Below are positions 56,860 through 64,000 of a DNA stretch of 64,000 bases, one piece after another (the stretch's first letter is position 1; each line of letters starts with the position of its first letter). The translations under genes and the position numbers were made by a program. The DNA lies in contig CM067363.1 of the NCBI GenBank assembly GCA_034401795.1, forward strand, positions 28,328,930 to 28,392,929. Direction: 5' to 3'. The notes under the pieces are model-generated. The model saw nothing but the letters and a program-made list of their open reading frames with translations. It was not told where the DNA came from and made no database searches. This DNA is from Chaetoderma sp. LZ-2023a. Its lineage: Eukaryota > Mollusca > Caudofoveata > Chaetodermatida > Chaetodermatidae.

Positions 56860-57029
56860 AATAGGGTCAATTGTATTTAGATAATTGCCTTGTATTACAT
56901 GATCTTAATGTAATCTATAACTTACTTATACGCATTCCAGTTCAGCGGACATTGTCTGATCCCTTTGGTGTGGAATAAAGTTAATTGGCGGAAACTTTTA
57001 ACACTCATAACAGCCTAAAACCGCTTCTG

Positions 57030-57192
57030 CACTGGTCTTGAGAAATGTCCGAACGGCAGACCAAGAGAAGATTAGTTTTGAAAACTTACCACTGGAATGA
57101 CCGGCTCGATAACCGAGCCAGTCATTCCAGTGGTGATTTTTGAAAAGTAGTCTTCTCTTGGTCAGCAAATAGACAATTTCTATGAGTAAATC
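57030..57192. mobile_element. MITE-B, complete palindrome
   Basis: GTCTTGAGAAATGTCC, GACCAAGAGAAGATTAG, GGAATGACCGGCTCGATAAC/CGAGCCAGTCATTCC, TAGTCTTCTCTTGGTC. It directly follows the long-TIR element. Confidence 0.88.
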
Positions 57193-57546
57193 ACGTTCTG
57201 ATTTTAAAGCACAGAGATACTTGTGATATTTATAATCGTGCTGCTAACCTTGCAAGCCCGATTAAACACATATGCACCCACACACCGTCTTGAGCATGCA
57301 AACGCGCATGCATATACGCGCGCGCTCACGCGCATGCGCACACACGGAAAGTTTTTATCAATCTGATCCCTCTATTTGCTTCCCGTTGTTTCTCTGTTTT
57401 CCTGTTCTAATGAATTCGATGGCGATGATGACGCGACAATCGGAATTTTGGATTCTCTTTCTGAATATGGTCTCACATATATGTTTACAATGTTAATTAA
57501 CAACTGCTGAAAATCATTAACAACGATATTAACATTGTTGGTAGTG
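57193..57546. other. Unassigned spacer
   Basis: Contains a short GCGCATGC-rich patch (57,300-57,345). No gene recognised. Confidence 0.4.
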
Positions 57547-57800
57547 ATGTGATGATGATGATAATGATGATGATGATGATGATTATGATGGTGGTGGTTC
57601 TCGTGGTGGTGGTGGTGGTGGTGGTGGTGGTGGTGGTGGTGGTGGTGGTGGTGGTGGTGGTGGTGGTGGTGGTGGTGGTGGTGGTGGTGGTGGTGGTGGT
57701 ATGTGATGGCGGTGGCGGTGGTGACGGTGCCGGCGGCGGCGGCAGCGGAGGTGATGGTGGCGGTGGCGGTGGTGGCGGCAAATGCGATGGTGGTAGTGAT
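57547..57800. repeat. (GAT)n / (GGT)n array
   Basis: GAT units, then about 33 GGT units (57,603-57,700), then degenerate GGT/GGC. Poly-His, poly-Val and poly-Thr frames of up to 206 codons are artefacts. Confidence 0.97.
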
Positions 57801-57904
57801 GAGTGTGGTGATGACTAGAACGGAACCAACTAGGACAACAATAACAATACTAAAGATGACAACAGAATGACAACGATGAGCACGGCAGTGGTTGCAACTA
57901 ACGA

Positions 57905-58165
57905 CGATGAGCGGGTGGGGGGAGAGAGGGGTTGGGGGAGGAGGGAGGGAGAGGGGGAGAGAGAGGGAGTGAAAGAGAGAGGGAGAATGCAAAACTAGAT
58001 AGAATGCGGGAGCTAGAGAAGAGGATAGAGCGAGGACGGAGGGAGGGAGGGGGGAGGAAGACGAAGAGAAAGGCAGAGTGTGAGAGTGTGAGAGCGAGAG
58101 AGTGATGTGGTGAAGAAAGGGAGCGAGGGAGAGAGAGACAGAAAGCGAATGAGATAGAATAATTA
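57905..58165 (+). repeat. Purine-rich GA/GGA tract
   Basis: Almost pure A/G on the plus strand, a polypurine tract that could form triplex DNA. Confidence 0.9.
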
Positions 58166-58237
58166 TATAATTATGAGCTCACCAAGGATAGTCCTATGCA
58201 ACTTATTTAGTCAAAACTTACCTGGAATAGAAAAAGA

Positions 58238-58238
<1 letters not shown>

Positions 58239-58301
<63 letters not shown>

Positions 58302-58303
58302 TA

Positions 58304-58335
<32 letters not shown>

Positions 58336-58444
58336 GGTGGAGGTGGTGGTGGTGGGGTTGACAGTGGTGGTGGTGGTGGTGGTGGTGGTGGTGGTGGTGG
58401 TGGTGATGGTGGTGGCGGTGGTGGTAGTGGGGTGGTGGCGGTGG

Positions 58445-58508
<64 letters not shown>

Positions 58509-58690
58509 ACAGCTGCTGATGATGATGATGATGATGAGGAGGGGGAGGAGGAGGAGGACGAGGAAGAGGAGGCGGAGGTGGAAGAAGAGAAGAGGAGAGG
58601 AGGAGTGGATGGGAGGAGGAGGAGCAGGAGGATGAGACGGATGGGGTGGGTAGGAGGAGGTAGACGAGGAGGAGGAGAAGGAGTATCCAA
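58239..58690. repeat. Compound (ATT)n-(GAT)n-(GGT)n-(GAT)n-(GGA)n array
   Basis: Five adjacent trinucleotide tracts with stepwise one-base unit changes. The 137-139 codon minus-strand frames are artefacts of the repeats. Confidence 0.97.
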
Positions 58691-58883
58691 ATTGTTACAC
58701 AGTGTTTCATTCGTTAGCATTTCCTGACCAGCAAGCCCCAGGATTTACATCAGCATTGGCATATTTCTTCAGCAGCGTAGATTGCCAGTTTGTTTTTTAT
58801 TTTTGGAGAACGTTAATCACCAGTGTCCTGCTTAAAACACCACACATACAATATCCAAAAATCTTTGGATAGATTGGTTAATT
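58691..58883. other. Unassigned spacer
   Basis: Short unique stretch; no signal. Confidence 0.4.
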
Positions 58884-59320
58884 AATCTTTCCAGTGTATC
58901 CATCCACATACTGACCTCATAATCAACTACGTGACGTGTAGGTGACATCATAATCAATTTCAGCATGAATAACTCGATTTAGTCCGTTTTAAACGCATAC
59001 TAGTCCGACACGTTGTACGAAATTCAGGTCTTTGCTATTTGATAAACATGACCTTGCCATATGACGTCATAATCAACTATGTCTTTACTATTTATTAAAC
59101 GCGTTGTTGACTGTTTTGAAACTAATTTGACTGGGGGCTGTTGCTGCCAGAGGCGGCAACAGCACTCAGTTAAATTAGTTTCAAAATAGTCGACGGCTTA
59201 CCTGCATAGTTACCTGGAACTTGATAGTGAATGAGTTCAGGGATCGATCGCAACATGAGCGAGGTGTGGGCGGTGCTTAGCTAGAGATGGACGGGCCATA
59301 GCTAAAACTGGAAACGACCT
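58884..59320 (+). mobile_element. MITE-A, full length with internal duplication
   Basis: Both arms intact (GGGGGCTGTTGCTGCC, loop AGA, GGCGGCAACAGCAC). Positions 59,040-59,100 repeat TGACGTCATAATCAACTA and CTTTACTATTTATTAAAC, a local duplication of left-half sequence. Ends CTGGAAACGACC. Confidence 0.9.
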
Positions 59321-59629
59321 TACGTAACATCCCCTAAAACTGCTTGGAATGTCGAAGTGATCCCGCAAATGGATTCTCCAAGCAATTATAGTCTTAGTGA
59401 AAAACAGAACCCAATCACTGGAAAGTGTTTTGTGCCATTCGCATCTGTAGAACAATATCTTAATACAATATACTGAGTGCATGCTGTAATAACTGTCGAG
59501 TTCCCATTTAGAAGAAGTCGTTGTTCACATATTCTGCCATCGTAATCAGCAACAGTTTACAGAAATACAAATTTATTGCAGGTAGAAGTCAAAATATGGG
59601 ACTGTGGTTAGTGATTCAGTTTAAAGAAC
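59321..59629. other. Unassigned spacer
   Basis: A minus-strand frame at 59,237-59,482 overlaps the MITE-A and is not a gene. Confidence 0.4.
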
Positions 59630-60152
59630 TTTAAAGGGGACTATACACAGAAAATGGTCAAACCACACCAAGTGATACATTTGTATTCTTTAAACAAAAT
59701 AAAACATAGGCAATTATTTGCATATTTTCGAATTCCTAAATAGTAAATTTCTCCACGGAAAGTCATTTTCTTCAATTTATGACGATTGTTTTATTAATGA
59801 CTGACAGCTAACAACAGCTCATTCAGACCCCGCCACATTAATAAGAAGCAAAATAAACACTAGTTAAACTAGAAATTGAATCGTGGCTGATAAATGTATT
59901 AGACGCCAGTTTCTTCTGATCTGAAAACACGTGTTGCGTAATCTGAATCCGCGTGGTTGACGATTCACGCGATGACGTCATACCGTAAATCTTATGGTGT
60001 ATCAAAATTCACGAATCTAGCCAAAATCTTAACAATGATGCTATTTTTTTTAAATCTGTAATCTTCCTTTTAATCTATAGAATATAACAAAATGTTTTAT
60101 CTTTCTTGGTTATTATTGAAATCCAATTCTTGTTTGTCATCCCCTTTAAGAA
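59630..60152. mobile_element. Family E element with CTTTAAAGGGGA ends
   Basis: Ends CTTTAAAGGGGACTAT and TCATCCCCTTTAAG form a short terminal inverted repeat, about 520 bp apart. The interior has AACACGTGTTGCGTAATCTG and GCGATGACGTCATACCG. A partial copy is at 38,335-38,530. Family unknown; TTAA-like ends are possible. Confidence 0.65.
59979..60074 (+). repeat. Left arm of a recent inverted duplication
   Basis: About 95 bp nearly identical to the reverse complement of 60,359-60,454 (shared CCAAAATCTTAACAATGATG and others). It lies inside family E. Confidence 0.92.
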
Positions 60153-60175
60153 AAGAGGAACCCGATCTGTTATTC

Positions 60176-60295
60176 AAGCATATTAAGTCATAATCAATTA
60201 CGTCACATGTAGTCATAGTCAGCCCATAAGTAGTCATATTGAAGTAGCATAGCTTCGTCGTGAAGCTCGAAAAGTCCGTCAAGTGTACGAATTTT
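60176..60295 (+). mobile_element. MITE-A left-half fragment
   Basis: AAGTCATAATCAATTACGTC, AGTCCGTCAAGTGTACGAAT, then GTGC repeats. Ends missing. Confidence 0.6.
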
Positions 60296-60340
60296 CGTGC
60301 GTGCGTGCGTACGTACGTGCGCGCGCGCGTGTGTGCGGGT
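60295..60340. repeat. GTGC/GTAC/GCGC simple repeat
   Basis: Alternating purine-pyrimidine, between the two arms of the inverted duplication. Confidence 0.9.
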
Positions 60341-60358
60341 TTACGTCTTCACGCAACA

Positions 60359-60454
60359 TTAAAAGGAAGATGACAGATTTTTTAAAATAGCATCATTGTT
60401 AAGATTTTGGCTAGATTCGTGAATTTTGATACACCATAAGATTTACGGTATGAC
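60359..60454 (-). repeat. Right arm of a recent inverted duplication
   Basis: See 59,979. The two arms differ at only a few positions plus a length change in the T/A run. Confidence 0.92.
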
Positions 60455-60650
60455 ATTTTAAGCCTATTCTCCAGATGGATTTGCAACGTAATAAACATTC
60501 TGGTGACTATATTGAACGTAATCTGTTGGGATGTGCTATGGTGGTTGGCGTTGGAGCACCAGTGCTTAATTACGTCATAATGCAACAAAAGACTGACTAC
60601 AATATGGCAGTCTGTCTTTAATTCATAATTCATTCTGTCTACATCCCTAG

Positions 60651-60795
60651 GATGAGTGTGATGAGCGGAGAGTGTATGAATATCTGCGTCAATGTGCTCT
60701 CATCGCCCTCCAGTTACTCCTCTCGTATAGAAGGAGATCTCGCGAGACACGAATGTATACTTTGAAATCTGAACTCGCAGAATCACACGTTCAAG
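60651..60795 (+). CDS. Candidate internal exon, low confidence
   Basis: 145 nt open in one frame (starts DECDERRVYEYLRQC, ends SELAESHVQ), preceded by TTCTGTCTACATCCCTAG and followed by CAAG|GTAAGCC, so both splice signals fit the eukaryotic consensus. No domain recognised; no partner exon found. The donor coincides with the CAGGTAAGC segment of the MITE-A fragment that begins here, so the signal may be transposon sequence rather than a real exon. Confidence 0.22.
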
Positions 60796-61010
60796 GTAAG
60801 CCATTAAATATCTTAAAACTAATTTGACATTATGGCAGCAACAGCGCGCAGTCAAATTAGTTTTAAAATATTCAACAGATGGCTATTATAAAATAAAGAC
60901 AATTTGAACAGTATTCAAGGTCCCTGGCGGATCTAGATACGTCATTCACTACTTATTTTGAATATGACGTCAGCCTACATGTGATCTAGTTGCTTTTGAC
61001 GTCATATACT
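60792..61010 (-). mobile_element. MITE-A, one arm shortened
   Basis: GGTAAGCCATTAAAT, GACATTATGGCAGCAACAGCG, AGTTTTAAAATATTCAACAG, then an eroded CRE half (TGACGTCA near 60,965 and 60,998). Confidence 0.82.
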
Positions 61011-61017
61011 TGTGTGA

Positions 61018-61135
61018 CTATGTGTGCGTGCGTGCGTGTGTGCGTACGTGCGCGCACGAGCGTGTATGCGCGCGTACGTGTGTGAGTGTGTATGTATGCA
61101 TGTAACCCTGTGTGCGAGTGGGGTGTGAGGGGTGT
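61018..61135. repeat. GTGC/GT-rich simple repeat
   Basis: Imperfect alternating purine-pyrimidine tract. Confidence 0.9.
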
Positions 61136-61211
61136 GGTTAATAAAAATTATTACACATATCTAAATTAATCATTAGAAGCCTATTCTCCAGAATCTCAAT
61201 TTCAAGGTAAG

Positions 61212-61312
61212 GGTGATGATGACGATGACGATGTCGTTGACAACGATGACGACGATGGCGAACATGAGGACGATGACGACGATGAGGACGGTGAGACCAA
61301 CGATTACGATAA

Positions 61313-61405
<93 letters not shown>
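61212..61405. repeat. (GAC)n array with degenerate flank
   Basis: Degenerate GAY units from 61,212, then about 31 perfect GAC units (61,312-61,405). Poly-Thr and poly-Val frames are artefacts. Confidence 0.97.
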
Positions 61406-61639
61406 TGATTGACAGTGTTCTGGAGCTAAAGAAATTAAAAACTTCTTCAGCTACAATCAGTTTTTCTTCAACCTTCTCCAGCATTGTGTCTTGTCCACTG
61501 CGAGCGTCCTAAGCTTCTATAAGTTCTTCCTCTTCTTTAGTTGTGCTAGATTACCTTCTTTGATGTCTGATCGCAAAACACGAGTATGTATTAAATTAAA
61601 AGCGAATTTTTTCATCTTGTATGCACAAGGCGGTAAATT
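61406..61639. other. Unassigned spacer
   Basis: An 85-codon frame (61,491-61,748) extends into the paralogous block and has no domain. Confidence 0.4.
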
Positions 61640-62180
61640 AACCGTTTGGGTCAAGGCATTTCAATTATGGAAAAACAGAGTTCAGAACACGACTATTTCA
61701 ATCAGACAGATAATTTTAGATCTACCATCACGTCGTGACCATCGATGAAGCAACGTACGCTTTACCATTTCACGACGATGCCGGTCCGAACCGGCCTCTG
61801 TAGTGGTCTTGGGGAATGCCGATTTGCAGGCCAAGAGAAGGGTATTTTTGAAAAATTTACAACTGGAATGACTGGCTCGATAACCGAGCCAGTCTTTCCA
61901 GTGGTAAAAATTTTCAAAAATAGTCTTCTTTTGGGCTGTAGAGTGCAAATGAACGTGCAATGAATAAATATTTTAATTTTTGAACAATTTTAGTCATTAA
62001 AGGGTTAAATGGAATTCTCGGAAAAGTATAGATACAGAGGTAGATAATATGATAGGTCAAAGCGCTCGCGCGCGCGTGCGCGTGCGCGCGTGCGTGCGTG
62101 TGTGTGAGCGCACGTGCGTCTACGAAATCGTCTGACATTTTCTAATAATCAGGCATAAATTCCTGCATCAAATTGGTATT
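61640..62180 (+). repeat. Block paralogous to 36,290-36,720, with MITE-B insert
   Basis: Same landmarks as 36,290, split by MITE-B at 61,758 and by a GCGC/GTGC microsatellite at 62,064-62,108 that is absent in the paralogue. Confidence 0.7.
61758..62005. mobile_element. MITE-B, short subtype with demonstrable empty site
   Basis: Flanked by TA (61,756-61,757; 62,006-62,007). Starts CGCTTTACCATTTCACGACG and ends CATTAAAGGGT. Palindrome GACTGGCTCGATAACCGAGCCAGTC. The paralogue at 36,414 reads TTTAAAG without insert. Confidence 0.9.
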
Positions 62181-62182
62181 AT

Positions 62183-62585
62183 TTAACCCTTCTTATGTCA
62201 ACAGCGCCTCAAAGCCTTAATTCATATGAATTAACCCTTTAGTGGTCAATTTTCCAAACCAGGCCAAGAGAAAACTATTTTTTATTTAATTTACCATGCA
62301 ATTTACAATTACAGTTTTCTGTTGTCCGGCAAATGACTCCAACCTCAGGACCAGTGCTTGGCCGTTAATAGACTACTGATCCGGAAACTTAAGTCTTCGC
62401 TTAGTCAGTGTTCATTAGCAGGCCAACAGAAGATTATTTTAGGAAATTTAACACTGAAACGACTGGCTCGGTTATGAAGCCAGTCATTCCAGTGGTAAAT
62501 TTTCAAACATGGTTTTTTTTCCTGCAAATGAACATTCCTGAAGACCACTGCAGATGCCCTTTTGGCTGGATTGGCCTTTATAAAA
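62183..62585. mobile_element. MITE-B pair or long composite
   Basis: Starts TTTAACCCTTCTTATGTCAA. A first decayed arm (CCAAGAGAAAACTATT) is followed at 62,400 by a second, better arm pair (CGACTGGCTCGGTTATGAAG/CCAGTCATTCCAGTGG). Probably a long-subtype element with an internal duplication. Confidence 0.75.
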
Positions 62586-63103
<518 letters not shown>

Positions 63104-63196
63104 CTGTTGAATATTGTTGGACTTAATTTGATTCGAAGCCATTGCTGCCTAAGACAGCAATGGTTTCTAATCAAATTAACTCCAACATATTCAACG
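63104..63196. mobile_element. MITE-A-type hairpin with a variant core
   Basis: Left arm CTGTTGAATATTGTTGGACT ... GCCATTGCTGCC, right arm GACAGCAATGG ... TCCAACATATTCAAC. Both arms differ from the main family in the same way. Confidence 0.75.
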
Positions 63197-63244
63197 TAGC
63201 ATTTCTTAACACGCAACAAGTTTAAATATTTCTGGTCTGAAAAC

Positions 63245-63760
63245 AATAGACCTTTCTCACATTAGCGTATTTTGGAAAAATACCTTCCCAGGATACATTG
63301 CGCATACGACTTCCGGCTGGTAAACGCTATAGCCGACGAGCAAACAGCATTACTTTACTATGGTAATCAGATACAGCGCACTTTAAGCAGTTTATATGAA
63401 AAACTATGTTCATAATATTATTGAACGCATACATCATTGGAAAGCTAAGCCAATTTCTATACATTTCTGTATTAGTTTTTATAGTTTTGTAAAATTTAAT
63501 ACAGTTGATCGCAATGTTAAATTATCCCCTATTGGTCACTTGATTTAATGAATCTAGGTTGAACGGCGTATTTTATATACGCAAATAACTAAGTGAAAAC
63601 GTTACAAAAATATAAAAAATAATGGATTAATGTCTAGACAATTGAAGGCGCTTTCCAATGATATACGACTTAAATAATATAGTGATTTTAGTTTATCATA
63701 GGAATGGTTTAGCACAATAGTAACTCAGAGGTGCTTAAGTTATGGAGGTAGTGACCGCAT
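63245..63760 (+). repeat. Family F repeat, uninterrupted
   Basis: The continuous counterpart of 46,745-47,275. It contains CATTGGAAAGC (63,435) and GCTTTCCAATG (63,651) as an inverted pair about 215 bp apart. Family unknown. Confidence 0.75.
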
Positions 63761-64000
63761 TAATGTTAATTTGATCAGAGTGTTTCTTCTGATAATAAGA
63801 TTTTTATAATCAGTTTTCACTAAAGATGTGTAAATACAAGAATAAGAATAGTGTCTTAAAGTTGTGAGAGTTGATAACAGTAGACCGCGGTGTTAAATAG
63901 TTGAAAATCAAGTTTAAAATATATATTCCTGTGTAACCATGAGAGCCGGTCAACTGGTCAGTTGTTAGTAGTATAGTCATCGCTTAGCAACCGCGCTGTG
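63761..64000. other. Unassigned window end
   Basis: AT-rich. CAACTGGTCAGTTGTTAG near 63,950 resembles 47,240 (GTCGGTCAGTTGCTTGTTAG), so family F may extend here. Confidence 0.4.

Larger units (their letters stand above)
56457..57029. mobile_element. Long-TIR element with (TA)n core
   Basis: Terminal inverted repeats of about 58 bp: left CAGAAGCGGTTTGAGGCTGT... (continuing after the SINE as TATTCCA), right ...CAGCCTAAAACCGCTTCTG. A second nested inverted pair, ATACAATTGACCCTATA (56,764) and TAATAGGGTCAATTGTAT (56,859), encloses (TA)n. Without the SINE it is about 325 bp. Family unknown. Confidence 0.85.

Noticed and set aside
57372-57992. 206-codon minus-strand frame with poly-His
   Set aside because: Its core is the GGT/GAT microsatellite; the flanks have no domain and no splice signals.
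58297-58720. Two overlapping minus-strand frames of 137-139 codons
   Set aside because: Trinucleotide repeats open in two frames at once.
61173-61512. Poly-Val and poly-Thr frames
   Set aside because: Produced by the GAC microsatellite.

Overview
The window looks like gene-poor, repeat-dense DNA from a metazoan, probably a marine invertebrate. The signs are AT-rich sequence, many families of short non-autonomous DNA transposons, several LINE remnants with animal-type reverse transcriptase and RNase H domains, one SINE, and very long microsatellites. The phylum cannot be fixed from the sequence alone. No bacterial gene layout, rRNA, tRNA or CRISPR array was found, and no complete host gene. 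The best host-gene candidate is one exon with a chromodomain signature (53,202-53,684).

The backbone is an old tandem duplication of non-coding DNA. Three long copies of one unit (about 985-9,240; 10,690-25,540; 28,330-38,700) carry the same blocks in the same order. They are followed by partial copies at 39,003-41,580, 41,620-42,550, 48,035-50,235 and 54,060-55,810. The middle of the unit holds a 32-bp minisatellite, at 19,670-20,370, 34,600-35,260 and 40,080-40,650, with vestiges elsewhere.

Two abundant MITE families pepper the region. MITE-A (about 330-430 bp, ends TGGACCTTTCC...GGAAAGGTCCA) has a near-zero-loop central palindrome, a cluster of TGACGTCA sites in one half, and a GC box plus a CAG|GTAAGC-like splice donor in the other. 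MITE-B (about 250-400 bp) has a different central palindrome and inserts at TA. The tandem copies act as natural empty sites: in four loci MITE-A sits inside an AATT present uninterrupted in a paralogous copy.

Other elements are a decayed full-RT LINE (12,346-14,760), a 3' fragment of a second LINE (47,322-48,030) and a young 5'-truncated RNase H LINE (51,460-52,864) flanked by an unusually long 56-bp duplication. A SINE (56,509-56,743) has a 3' tail matching that of the RNase H LINE. Non-B DNA is concentrated at 25.3-26.7 kb (G/C runs and about 670 bp of TGCG repeats) and 57.5-58.7 kb (GGT/GAT/ATT/GGA repeats). No retrovirus-like element could be recognised with confidence.

Repeat boundaries were judged by eye and may be off by tens of bases. 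All alignments were made by reading, not by computation.
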